A stretch of 11,082 nucleotides of DNA from JANXAZ01 sp037446605 (GCA_037446605.1 JBBIIE010000108.1:1-11082); one strand, 5' to 3'. Shown: positions 1 to 8,626, numbered from the stretch's first letter. Notes: generated by a model not told the origin, from the letters alone. Numbers and translations are program-made.

Positions 1-180
1 CCCCTGATCGACCGCGCCGGGGCGATCGGCGGCGGGCCGCCGCGCGCGCTGTCCGGTTATCGTCCGAACGGCGGCGCGACCTCGCCCAATCGCGCCTTGA
101 CGCCGCCCCGGGCCGATCCGACCCTGAGCGAACCGTCTGCGGTCGCCCGGCTCGGAGAGGGGCGACCCGAGGAACGGAGC

Positions 181-187
181 GGGGAGG
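181..187 (+). promoter_or_regulatory. Shine-Dalgarno site of the SH3-domain gene
   Basis: GGGGAGG lies 5 nt before the ATG at 193. It decides the start of the SH3-domain gene: the same frame is open upstream as far as base 1, with a TTG at 97, but no comparable purine-rich site precedes that TTG. Confidence 0.65.
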
Positions 188-192
188 CCGGA

Positions 193-1107
193 ATGACGGA
201 CGAGCACCGGGTCGCCGCGACCTCGCTCAATCTGCGCAGCGAACCCTTGGTCCGGCCCGGCAACCGGATCGCGGTGCTGCCCGAGGGCCAGCTCGTCACC
301 AAGCTCGGGGAGAGCGGCACGGAGGGCTGGTGGCAGGTGCGCACGACGCTCTCGGGCACCCCGGTCGAGGGCTTCGTGGCGGCCCGGCACCTCGTGCCCG
401 CGGGCGAGCCGCCGGCCGTGCCCGCGGCGCGAGCGATCGAGGCCGTGCACTCGAGCGAGAACCGGCCCGACGTGCGCCGCGACCGCGACGGTGGCAGGGC
501 CTTCCCGATCGGCGAGCCCGGACGGCCGCCGGCGCCATCCGGCAGCGACGCGCAGCGCCGGGACGCCCTGCTCGCGATCATCGACTGGCTCGACGTCGAA
601 AGCGGGGCGCGCTGGCGGCCGGGCGCCGGGCTCACCTTCTGCAACATCTACGCCTACGACGTCTGCTACCTGGCGGGGGTCTACCTGCCGCGGGTCTGGT
701 GGACCGGCCGCGCGCTCACCGAGCTGGCGCAGGGCAGGCCGGTGGCGCCCGAGTACGGCAAGACGATCGGCGAGCTCAACGCCAACGCGCTCTGCGACTG
801 GCTCGAGGAGTTCGGCCCGCGGTTCGGCTGGCAACGGGTGTTCGATCCCGATGCGCTGCAGAAGGCCGCCAACGCCGGCCGGCCCGCGGTGATCGTGGCG
901 CAGCGGGTCGACCTCAACCGCTCCGGCCACATCCAGATCGTCGCCCCCGAGCACGGCGCCTTCACCGCCCGGCGCGCCGGCGGGGCCGTGACGCTGCCGC
1001 TGCAGAGCCAGGCGGGCGCCCGCAACTTCCGCCACGGCTTCCTCGGCACCACGCGGTGGTGGACCGGAAGCCAGTTCCGCGCGCACGGCCTGTGGATCCG
1101 CCCATGA
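193..1107 (+). CDS. SH3-domain protein with C-terminal Cys/His (NlpC/P60-CHAP-like) hydrolase-like domain
   Basis: 304 aa from the ATG at 193. Residues about 6-69 look like a bacterial SH3 domain: an N-L-R-S-E-P start, an L-x-E-G-Q turn, a G-W-W-Q-V strand and a final G-F-V-A-A-R-H-L-V. These domains usually bind cell-wall peptide or a protein partner. A proline/arginine-rich linker (about 70-120) leads to a C-terminal domain (about 122-304). There Cys150 sits at the head of a helix (TFCNIYAYDV) and His246 in a strand (GHIQIV), with Gln272 or Asn278 as possible third residue. This is the layout of papain-like NlpC/P60 or CHAP amidases, so a peptidoglycan-peptide hydrolase is a reasonable guess, but I cannot place it in a named family. 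No signal peptide or membrane segment is visible from this start or from the upstream in-frame TTG, which is odd for a wall enzyme. The stop codon overlaps the ATG of the next gene (ATGA), so the two are probably translationally coupled. Confidence 0.75.
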   Translation: MTDEHRVAATSLNLRSEPLVRPGNRIAVLPEGQLVTKLGESGTEGWWQVRTTLSGTPVEGFVAARHLVPAGEPPAVPAARAIEAVHSSENRPDVRRDRDGGRAFPIGEPGRPPAPSGSDAQRRDALLAIIDWLDVESGARWRPGAGLTFCNIYAYDVCYLAGVYLPRVWWTGRALTELAQGRPVAPEYGKTIGELNANALCDWLEEFGPRFGWQRVFDPDALQKAANAGRPAVIVAQRVDLNRSGHIQIVAPEHGAFTARRAGGAVTLPLQSQAGARNFRHGFLGTTRWWTGSQFRAHGLWIRP

Positions 1108-2339
1108 GCAATGCCCCCGGCCGGTGCCTCGCCGCCGCCGCGCTCCTCGCGCTCGCGGGCTGCGCGGTCAGCGACGAGGGTGCGACCGACTTCCGCTTCG
1201 CCCGGCCCGAGGCGGGGACGGGGTGGGTGAAGCTGCAGGCGGCCGAGGCGAGCGATCTCCCGATCGGCACGGGCGAGGTCGTCCAGATCACGCTCGAGAC
1301 CGCCTTCGTGGCCGACTTCTGGTCCGTCTTCGGCCACCCCGGGGTGAGCGGCGGCAGGCCCAATGGCGAGATCGCGATCGTCGTGGCGGCGTTCGAGGAC
1401 GACGGCAGGACGCCCGAGCGCTTCGGCACCGATGCGCTCGCCAATGCGCGGGTGGTCTACTTCAACGAGGACGTGGTCGAGGGCCAGTTCCTCAACATCG
1501 GGCCGGGCCTGCCGATCTACGGACCCGCGACGTGGAACGGCTTCCCGCTGCGCGTCGATCTCTGGATCGTCGAGCTCGACCAGCCGGGCGACCAGGCGCG
1601 GCGCCTGCTGAGCGTGCTCGCGGCACTGGGTGCGACCGCCTTCCCGCCGGCGGCGCCGATCGCCGCACCGCTGGCGCGGCTGGCCGGCACGCTGATCACC
1701 GACCGCCAGGACGACCCGGCCTTCCACTACACCTTGACCCTGGGCACGCCCACGGGCGACGGGCTCAGGGGCGTGCCGCTCGCACCCTCCGACATCGTGC
1801 TGGTGCGCCAGAACCAGCGCGACCGCGACACCGAGTGGACCGGGCTCAGGTTCCACACCCCCTCCGGGAGGCTCACCTGGGACCGGCCGGTATGCCGCGG
1901 CGAGGAGCTGCCGGCGGGCTGCACCTGGCGCGAGCAGACCCATCTCGTGCTGCAGGTGGCACGCGCCCCCAAGCCCCTCGACTCGCCCCGCCTGCAGCTC
2001 GCCTTCGACGAGCTCCACAGGCGGTTCGCCGGGCTGAGCCCGCCCGTCGTCAAGACCGACGAGGGCCTCGCCACCGCCATGAACGCCTTCACCGAGCTCG
2101 GTGCGGCGCTCGCCGCCCGGGACCGGGCGGATGCGGTGCGGGCACCCCTGGCCGAGCTCGCCGGGCGCTCGGGCTGCGGCGCCGACGGCAAGCCGGGCCC
2201 GAAGCGACGGCAGGCGGCCGAGGTGTTCGTCGCCGGCTGGTTCGCGCCCACGAGCGGCCAGGGGGCGGTGCCGGCGCTGCCGGCCGAGGAGCGGCGACGA
2301 TCCTGGCCCGGGCCGGCGAGCGGATCGCCCGCACGGTGA
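1104..2339 (+). CDS. Putative lipoprotein of unknown function, probably frameshifted near its 3' end
   Basis: 411 aa as read in one frame. The ATG at 1104 overlaps the stop of the SH3-domain gene by 4 bp. Residues 1-20 form a lipoprotein signal: Arg7, a hydrophobic run of Ala/Leu, and the lipobox L17-A18-G19-C20. The mature protein should be lipid-anchored at Cys20 and face the periplasm. The rest is soluble and mostly beta-rich, with alternating hydrophobic strands at about 45-130 that could be a C2- or Ig-like sandwich, followed by more helical sequence from about residue 290. I do not recognise the family. The last 16 or so residues before the stop (Arg/Pro/Ser rich) do not look like the rest. 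Meanwhile a well-behaved coding frame resumes one base back and continues to 2482. Restoring a single base near 2290 would give a 459-aa protein. This could be a real mutation, a sequencing error, or a natural short form. Confidence 0.7.
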   Translation: MSNAPGRCLAAAALLALAGCAVSDEGATDFRFARPEAGTGWVKLQAAEASDLPIGTGEVVQITLETAFVADFWSVFGHPGVSGGRPNGEIAIVVAAFEDDGRTPERFGTDALANARVVYFNEDVVEGQFLNIGPGLPIYGPATWNGFPLRVDLWIVELDQPGDQARRLLSVLAALGATAFPPAAPIAAPLARLAGTLITDRQDDPAFHYTLTLGTPTGDGLRGVPLAPSDIVLVRQNQRDRDTEWTGLRFHTPSGRLTWDRPVCRGEELPAGCTWREQTHLVLQVARAPKPLDSPRLQLAFDELHRRFAGLSPPVVKTDEGLATAMNAFTELGAALAARDRADAVRAPLAELAGRSGCGADGKPGPKRRQAAEVFVAGWFAPTSGQGAVPALPAEERRRSWPGPASGSPAR

Positions 2340-2482
2340 CCGACCAGGGCCACTTCGACGGGCTGATGGCGGTGCTGCGGGCGGGGACCGCCGATGCCGC
2401 CACCCGCACCAGGCTCACGAGCGCGCTCGCCGCCTGCCCGCCGGCCCCGCCCCCTGCGCCACCGCCCGCCCCGCCGGCCTGA
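2291..2482 (+). pseudogene. Out-of-frame C-terminal tail of the lipoprotein gene
   Basis: From about 2291 the frame with codons starting at positions of remainder 2 modulo 3 reads as plausible protein: A-A-T-I-L-A-R-A-G-E-R-I-A-R-T-V, then a helical stretch ending at A-A-C and a Pro/Ala tail, stopping at the TGA 2480-2482. It has no start or ribosome site of its own and begins exactly where the lipoprotein frame loses sense. One extra G at about 2290 would join the two frames smoothly as P-A-E-E-A-A-T-I-L. It is therefore best read as the displaced end of the preceding gene rather than a separate gene. The Pro-rich end is low complexity. Confidence 0.55.
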
Positions 2483-2487
2483 GCGCC

Positions 2488-4122
2488 TCAGCGGTTGCCG
2501 TCGAGCACCGCCGGCGGCAGGGGCGGCCGGCCGCGCACCAGATCGGCCGCCTTCTCGCCGATCATCATGGTGGGCGCGTTGGTGTTCGAGGAGACCAGCC
2601 GCGGCATGATCGAGGCGTCGCAGACCCGGAGCGCCTCGAGGCCGCGGACGCGCAGGTCGGGCGTCACCACGGCATCCGGCCCGGTCCCCATCCGGCAGGT
2701 GCCGGCCGGGTGGTGGTCGGTCTTGCAGGTGCGCTGGGCATAGGCCACGAGCCCGGCCTCGTCGCCGACCTCGGGCCCCGGCTGGCGTTCGGCGAGCAGG
2801 AAGGGCCGGAGCGCCGGCTGCGCCAGGATGGCGCGCGTCATCTCGAGGCCGCGCAGCGCCATCGTCCGGTCGCGCGGCTCGGCCCAGTAGTTCGGATCGA
2901 TCAGCGGGGCGGCGCCGGGGTCGGCCGAGGCCAGCCGCACCGTGCCGCGCGAGGCCGGCCGCAGGAAGGCCGAGTTCAGCGTCACCCCGGCATGCGCCAG
3001 CCGCGCGACGCCGGCCTCGATCCCCGAGCCCAGGCCCAGATGGAGCTGGATGTCGGGCGAGCGGGCGTCCGGATCGGCGAACCAGAAGCCGCCGGTCTCG
3101 AACAGGGTCGAGGCGACCGGCCCGTTGCGGAAGAGCAGGTAGCGGAGCCCGGCCCAGAGCATGCGGTCGAGGCGGGTGTAGCCGTCGTAGGTGTGGTCGC
3201 CGGTGCACTCGGCGATCGCGTAGAGATCCAGATGGTCCTGCAGGTTCGAGCCGACACCCGGAAGATCGTGCACGACCGGCACGCCGACCGCGCGCAGATG
3301 GCCGGCCGGGCCGATGCCGGAGAGCAGCAGGAGGCGCGGCGAGCCGATCGCCCCGGCGGCGAGCAGCACCTCGCGCTCGGCGCGCACGAGCTCGCGCGCG
3401 GCACCCGTGGCGGCGATCTCCACACCCACCGCGCGGCCCCGCTCGACCACCACCCGCAGGGCCTGGACGCCGGTGCGCAGGGTCAGGTTGCGGCGGCCGA
3501 GCGCCGGCCGCAGATAGGCGGTCGCCGCCGAGGAGCGCCGCCCGGCGCGCACCGTCACCTGGTAGTGGCCGATCCCCTCCTGGCGGCGGCCGTTGAAGTC
3601 CGGATTGTAGGGGATGCCGTATTCCTGCGCGGCGCGCAGGAAGGCTTCCGAGATCGGCAGCGGGTTGACCGGCACCGACACGCCCACCGGGCCGCCATAG
3701 GCGTGGAAGGCGTCGGCGAAGCGGTCGTTGTCCTCGGCGCGCCGGAAATAGGGCAGGACCTCGGCGTAGCTCCACCCCGTGCAGCCCTCCTCCTGCGCCC
3801 ACTCCTCGTAGTCGAGCCGATGGCCACGGGTGTAGACTTGGGCGTTGATCGAGCTGCCGCCGCCCAGGACCCTGGCCTGGGTGAAGCGCAGCACGCGGCC
3901 GCCCAGATGGCGCTGCGGGGTGGTGTGCCAGCCCCACGACGCGATGCCCTTGGTCATCCTGGCGAAGCCGGCGGGCATGTGGAACAGCGGGTGGCGGTCG
4001 GGCCCGCCCGCCTCGAGCAGGCAGACGCGGAGGTCGGGATCCTCGCTCAGCCGCGCCGCCAGGATGCACCCCGCCGGCCCGGCGCCGACGATCACGTAGT
4101 CGAACCCCGCCCCGGCCCTCAT
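2488..4122 (-). CDS. GMC-family FAD oxidoreductase (choline/alcohol dehydrogenase BetA/AlkJ-like)
   Basis: 544 aa, usual length for the family. The N-terminal Rossmann motif G13-A14-G15-P16-A17-G18 with the ribose-binding acidic residue E37 binds FAD. The first GMC signature is at about 83-101 (A-R-V-L-G-G-G-S-S-I-N-A), and the second at about 257-272 (G-A-I-G-S-P-R-L-L-L-L-S-G-I-G-P). The C-terminal catalytic pair is His471 (H-H-P-A-G-T-C-R-M-G) and Asn515 (N-T-N-A-P-T-M-M-I-G). There is no signal peptide, so it should be cytoplasmic or loosely membrane-associated, like choline and aliphatic-alcohol dehydrogenases. It oxidises an alcohol group, passing electrons to a quinone or other acceptor. 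The family label does not fix the substrate. The sugar-transport context argues for a polyol or sugar derivative over choline, and no betB or betI is nearby. Last gene of the operon; its ATG overlaps the stop of the preceding GMC gene (ATGA). Confidence 0.88.
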   Translation of the reverse strand: MRAGAGFDYVIVGAGPAGCILAARLSEDPDLRVCLLEAGGPDRHPLFHMPAGFARMTKGIASWGWHTTPQRHLGGRVLRFTQARVLGGGSSINAQVYTRGHRLDYEEWAQEEGCTGWSYAEVLPYFRRAEDNDRFADAFHAYGGPVGVSVPVNPLPISEAFLRAAQEYGIPYNPDFNGRRQEGIGHYQVTVRAGRRSSAATAYLRPALGRRNLTLRTGVQALRVVVERGRAVGVEIAATGAARELVRAEREVLLAAGAIGSPRLLLLSGIGPAGHLRAVGVPVVHDLPGVGSNLQDHLDLYAIAECTGDHTYDGYTRLDRMLWAGLRYLLFRNGPVASTLFETGGFWFADPDARSPDIQLHLGLGSGIEAGVARLAHAGVTLNSAFLRPASRGTVRLASADPGAAPLIDPNYWAEPRDRTMALRGLEMTRAILAQPALRPFLLAERQPGPEVGDEAGLVAYAQRTCKTDHHPAGTCRMGTGPDAVVTPDLRVRGLEALRVCDASIMPRLVSSNTNAPTMMIGEKAADLVRGRPPLPPAVLDGNR

Positions 4123-5627
4123 CGCCGACCTCCGCCGCGCAGCATGTGGTCGGCCACACGCAGCGCCTGGGCGGCGATGGTCAAGGCCGGGTTGACCGCC
4201 GCCGAGGAGGGCAGGAAGGAGGCGTCGACCACGTAGAGGTTCGGGTGGTCGTGCGCCCGGCACCAGGGGTCGAGTGCGGAGGTCGCGGGATCCTCGCCCA
4301 TGCGCACCGTGCCGCACTGGTGCGAGGGGGTGCGGCGGTCGAACGGGCGGGTGAGCAGGATCGGCCAGCCGGCGGCGCGGAACAGCTCGCGGGCGCGCGC
4401 CACGAGGCGGGCGTGCGCGGTCGCGTTGCTGCGCTTCCAGTCGAGCACGATCCGCCCGCCGTCGAGGCGCACGCGGCTCTCGGGATCGGGCAGGTCCTCG
4501 CTCATCAGGTACCAGTCCCAGCTGTGCCGGGCGAGCCAGCCGAGCGCCGCCCGCGGCACCCGGGGCAGGTGCGGCTCGAGCACCGGGGCGGTGATCTTGC
4601 CCAGGAGCTGGATGTTGCCGAGCGGCCCGCCGCCGCGCCCGTCGTCGAGATAGAAGTCGTTGAGGCCGAGCGTCTTCTGGTAGACCGCATCGTTGCGGCG
4701 GCGCGGATGAACCGCGAGCAGCGCCGTGCAGTTGTGGTTCATGAAGTGGCGGCCGACCACGCCCGAGCGGTTGGCCACGCCCGCGGGGCAGACGGTGCAG
4801 GCCGAGGCCAGGAGCAGCGCCGCGGAGCGCACGGCACCGCAGGAAAGCACCACGGTGCCGGCGCGCAGGATCGAGCGCTCGCCCCCGCGCTCGACCTCGA
4901 CCCCCTCGATGCGCCGGCCGTCGGGTGCGGGCAGGAGGCGGAGCGCGGTGGTGCCGGTGCGCAGCTCGACATCGGGGCAGGCCAGGGCCCGGGCGAGCGC
5001 CGCGCTCTCGGCGTCCTTCTTGGCGCCGGTGGTGTCGGGGTAGGCGTCCCAGGGCGTGGGAGCGCGTGCCAGCCAGCGCCCGAGGTCGACCGCGAGCGGC
5101 AGCGGGAAGGGCCGCAGACCCTGCGCGCGCAGCCGCTCGCGCGCCCAGGCGATCGAGGGCTCGTCGGGTACGGGTGGATGCGGATAGGGGGTCGAGCGCG
5201 GCGGCTCGGTCGGGTCGAGGCCGGCCGCCCCGCGCACCTCGAAGAGCGTCTCGGCGCGACCGTGCCAGGGCTCGAGCTCCTCGTAGGCGAACGGCCAGGC
5301 GGGGCGGTCGCCATCGGCGAAGGACCGGGCGGCGAAGTCCTCGCGGCGGAAACGGATCAGCACCGCCCCGTAGAACTTCGAGTTGCCGCCGACGCAGGCA
5401 TGGTTGCCGGGCGAGAAGGGCCGGCCGCGCCCGTCCCACCAGGTCTCGGCCGGGCGGAAGCGGCCCTGAACGAAGATCGCCCGCGCGTCGCGTGCCTCGG
5501 GCCCGTCGACCAGGCGCTCGCCGCGCTCGAGCAGGACCACGCGGGCACCCGAGCCGGCGAGGCCGGCGGCGAGCGTCGCCCCGCCCATGCCCGAGCCCAC
5601 GATCAGGATGTCGGGAGAGACGGCCAT
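4119..5627 (-). CDS. GMC-family FAD oxidoreductase, sugar-dehydrogenase-like (second type)
   Basis: 502 aa. FAD-binding motif G11-S12-G13-M14-G15-G16 with acidic E34. A G-N-H-A-C-V-G-G-N-S-K-F-Y-G segment at 74-87 corresponds to the GMC flavin-loop signature. Catalytic His436 (S-H-Q-C-G-T-V-R-M-G) and Asn479 (N-P-A-L-T-I-A-A-Q-A-L-R) are in place. It differs strongly from the neighbouring GMC gene and belongs with the GMC_oxred_N/GMC_oxred_C proteins that include gluconate 2-dehydrogenase-like and glucoside 3-dehydrogenase-like enzymes. Relatives I remember carry a cysteine cluster in the middle, before a conserved A-K-x-D-A-E. Here the A-K-K-D-A-E is kept (202-207) but the cysteines are absent. 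No signal peptide, no Tat motif, and no small subunit or cytochrome gene beside it, so it probably works alone in the cytoplasm. Likely oxidises a ring hydroxyl of an imported sugar; exact substrate unknown. It starts 11 bp after the ATPase gene ends. Confidence 0.85.
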   Translation of the reverse strand: MAVSPDILIVGSGMGGATLAAGLAGSGARVVLLERGERLVDGPEARDARAIFVQGRFRPAETWWDGRGRPFSPGNHACVGGNSKFYGAVLIRFRREDFAARSFADGDRPAWPFAYEELEPWHGRAETLFEVRGAAGLDPTEPPRSTPYPHPPVPDEPSIAWARERLRAQGLRPFPLPLAVDLGRWLARAPTPWDAYPDTTGAKKDAESAALARALACPDVELRTGTTALRLLPAPDGRRIEGVEVERGGERSILRAGTVVLSCGAVRSAALLLASACTVCPAGVANRSGVVGRHFMNHNCTALLAVHPRRRNDAVYQKTLGLNDFYLDDGRGGGPLGNIQLLGKITAPVLEPHLPRVPRAALGWLARHSWDWYLMSEDLPDPESRVRLDGGRIVLDWKRSNATAHARLVARARELFRAAGWPILLTRPFDRRTPSHQCGTVRMGEDPATSALDPWCRAHDHPNLYVVDASFLPSSAAVNPALTIAAQALRVADHMLRGGGRR

Positions 5628-5638
5628 GGCCGTGCCGC

Positions 5639-6751
<1,113 letters not shown>

Positions 6752-6775
6752 GCCCGTCCGCCCCCCCGCCGCGGC

Positions 6776-7660
6776 TCAGCCCTTGACCGCGCCGGCCATC
6801 AGCCCGCGCACGAAGTAGCGCCCGGCCAGCACGTAGACGGCGAGCGTCGGCAGGGCCGCGATCATCGCCGCCGCCATGTGCACGTTGTACTCCTTCACGC
6901 CGGTGGAGGAGGACACGAGGTTGTTGAGCGCCACCGTCATCGGCGCCGCCTCGCCGCTGGCGAAGGAGGCGCCGAACAGGAAGTCGTTCCAGATGTTGGT
7001 GAACTGGAAGATCACGGTCACCACGATGATCGGCCCGGAGCTCGGCAGGAGGATGCGGCGGAAGATCTGCCAGAACGAGGCACCGTCGATCTGCGCCGCG
7101 CGGATCAGCTCGTTCGGGAAGGCCTCGTAGTAGTTGCGGAAGAAGAGGGTGGTGAAGCCGAGCCCGTAGACCACGTGCACCAGCACGAGCCCGGCCGTGC
7201 TGTTGGCGATGCCGAGCGCGCCGAGCACGCGCGCCATCGGGATCAGCACCGACTGGAAGGGGATGAAGCAGGCGAAGAGCATCATCCCGAACACCCAGCG
7301 GTGGCCGGGGAAGCGCCATTTGGTGAGCACGTAGCCGTTCAGCGCCCCAAGGAGCGTCGAGATGACGACGGCCGGCACCACCATGGCGATCGAGTTGACG
7401 AAGTAGCCCTTGAGGCCGGCGCAGGTGAGGCCGATGCAGGCGCTGCCCCAGGCCTGCCGCCAGGGCTCGAAGGTGACCTCGCGCGGCAGGGCCAGCATGT
7501 TGCCCTCGCGGATCTCGTCGAGCGTCTTGAGCGAGGTCACGACCATGACGAACAGCGGCAGGAGGTAGATCAGGCAGAAGAGGATCAAGAGGCCGTAGAT
7601 GACCAGCCGCGGGACGATCGCCCCACCGGCCGGGCCGGCGGCCACCGCGCGCGCGCTCAC
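6776..7660 (-). CDS. gtsC: Sugar ABC transporter permease (MalG/GtsC type)
   Basis: 294 aa from a GTG start at 7660. That start overlaps the stop of the preceding permease (GTGA, 4 bp), which supports it over downstream ATGs and points to translational coupling. Six hydrophobic segments are visible, starting with residues about 17-42 and followed by a periplasmic loop to about 85. The EAA loop that contacts the ATPase is at about 179-206 (starting E-A-F-P-N-E-L-I-R-A-A-Q-I-D-G-A). The C-terminus (F-V-R-G-L-M-A-G-A-V-K-G) is typical of MalG-type permeases. It forms the inner-membrane channel with the GtsB-like partner. The symbol rests on resemblance to the glucose/mannose permease of pseudomonads from memory; the CUT1 permease assignment itself is firm. 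Confidence 0.9.
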   Translation of the reverse strand: MSARAVAAGPAGGAIVPRLVIYGLLILFCLIYLLPLFVMVVTSLKTLDEIREGNMLALPREVTFEPWRQAWGSACIGLTCAGLKGYFVNSIAMVVPAVVISTLLGALNGYVLTKWRFPGHRWVFGMMLFACFIPFQSVLIPMARVLGALGIANSTAGLVLVHVVYGLGFTTLFFRNYYEAFPNELIRAAQIDGASFWQIFRRILLPSSGPIIVVTVIFQFTNIWNDFLFGASFASGEAAPMTVALNNLVSSSTGVKEYNVHMAAAMIAALPTLAVYVLAGRYFVRGLMAGAVKG

Positions 7661-8574
7661 CGGCCCTTCTCCCGGAGCTCGGAATAGAGGTAGGGCACGA
7701 TGATCGCGCAGATGGTCATGAGCATCATCACCGCGCTCGCCGAGCCGACCGCCATCTGGTTGCGGGTGAAGGTGTAGGAGTACATGAAGGTCGAGGGCAG
7801 CTCGGTGGCGTTGCCGGGGCCGCCGCCGGTGAGCGCGATCACCAGGTCGTAGGACTTGATCGCCATGTGGGCGAGCACGATGAAGGCCGACAGGAACACC
7901 GGGCGGAGCATCGGGATGACGATCCGCCGGTAGACCTGGTGCATCGGCGCGCCGTCGATCTGCGCGGCCTTGAGGATCTCGCCGTCGATGCCCCTCAAGC
8001 CCGCCAGGAACATCGCCATGACGAAGCCCGAGGCCTGCCACACACCGGCGATCACGATCGTGTAGATCGCCATCTCGGTGTTGATCAGCCAGTCGAAGCG
8101 GAAGCTCTCGAAGCCCCAGTCGCGGACCACCTTCTCGAGGCCGAGGCCGGGATTGAGGAACCACTTCCAGGCGGTGCCGGTGACGATGAAGGAGAGCGCC
8201 ATCGGGTAGAGGTAGATCGGGCGGAACAGGCCCTCGCCGCGGATCCGCTGGTCGATCAGGATCGCGAGCAGCAGGCCGATCGCGATGCAGATGGCGATGT
8301 AGAGGGTGCCGAAGATGGCGAGGTTCTGGAGCGCCACCCACCAGGAGGGCTGGGCGAACAGCCGCACATAGGCGTCGAAGCCCACGAACTCGTAGACCGG
8401 CAGGAGCCGCGAGCGGGTGAAGGAGAGGACGATCGTCCAGATGATGAAGCCGTAGACGAACACCAGCACGGCGGCGAAGGAGGGGGCGAGGACGAGCCGC
8501 GGCAGCCAGGCGCGCAGCCGGTCGCCCGCCCCCTGGCGTGTCACGGCCCCGCCGGCGATCGCCTCGGTCGCCAT
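7657..8574 (-). CDS. gtsB: Sugar ABC transporter permease (MalF/GtsB type)
   Basis: 305 aa from the ATG at 8574. A longer in-frame start 16 codons upstream exists, but it would fall inside the intergenic stem-loop. The chosen ATG has a strong ribosome site (GGGGAGGGG, about 5 nt before it). Six hydrophobic segments: about 27-51, 84-107, 118-138, 167-192, 224-250 and 280-296. The EAA loop is at about 193-220 (with K-A-A-Q-I-D-G-A). The segment F-I-V-T-G-T-A-W-K-W-F-L-N-P-G at about 129-143 is characteristic of the glucose/mannose-type permeases. It pairs with the GtsC-like protein in the inner membrane. Separated from the binding-protein gene by 52 bp that contain a strong hairpin. Confidence 0.9.
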   Translation of the reverse strand: MATEAIAGGAVTRQGAGDRLRAWLPRLVLAPSFAAVLVFVYGFIIWTIVLSFTRSRLLPVYEFVGFDAYVRLFAQPSWWVALQNLAIFGTLYIAICIAIGLLLAILIDQRIRGEGLFRPIYLYPMALSFIVTGTAWKWFLNPGLGLEKVVRDWGFESFRFDWLINTEMAIYTIVIAGVWQASGFVMAMFLAGLRGIDGEILKAAQIDGAPMHQVYRRIVIPMLRPVFLSAFIVLAHMAIKSYDLVIALTGGGPGNATELPSTFMYSYTFTRNQMAVGSASAVMMLMTICAIIVPYLYSELREKGR

Positions 8575-8591
8575 GCGCCCCTCCCCGCTCC

Positions 8592-8619
8592 CGGCCGGGG
8601 CGGCGGACCGCCCCGGCCG
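8592..8619 (-). promoter_or_regulatory. Perfect 12-bp stem-loop between binding-protein and permease genes
   Basis: On the plus strand CGGCCGGGGCGG (8592-8603) and its exact reverse complement CCGCCCCGGCCG (8608-8619) flank a 4-nt loop. In the transcript the hairpin starts 7 nt after the stop codon of the binding-protein gene and ends just before the ribosome site of gtsB. No T-run follows, so it is not a standard intrinsic terminator. By analogy with the malE-malF gap and similar operons, it probably stops 3' exonucleases or causes partial termination, so that the periplasmic protein is made in excess over the permeases. Confidence 0.7.
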
Positions 8620-8626
8620 CACCGGC

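Noticed and set aside
1..100. End of an upstream gene stopping at the TGA 98-100 in the second plus-strand frame
   Set aside because: Only about 30 codons are visible, of Arg/Pro/Ala composition that any frame gives here, so it cannot be supported.
2259..2267. Programmed -1 frameshift site at the five-G run in the lipoprotein gene
   Set aside because: It does not fit the usual X-XXY-YYZ heptamer and I see no convincing downstream structure. A simple base loss near 2290 explains the frames better.
2479..2491. Small inverted repeat CTGAG-CGC-CTCAG between the convergent gene ends, as a bidirectional terminator
   Set aside because: The stem is only 5 bp, it includes both stop codons and has no T-run on either side.
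2488..4122. Naming the first GMC gene betA (choline dehydrogenase)
   Set aside because: The motifs are shared by many GMC alcohol dehydrogenases. There is no betaine aldehyde dehydrogenase, BetI or choline transporter nearby, and the operon is a sugar operon.
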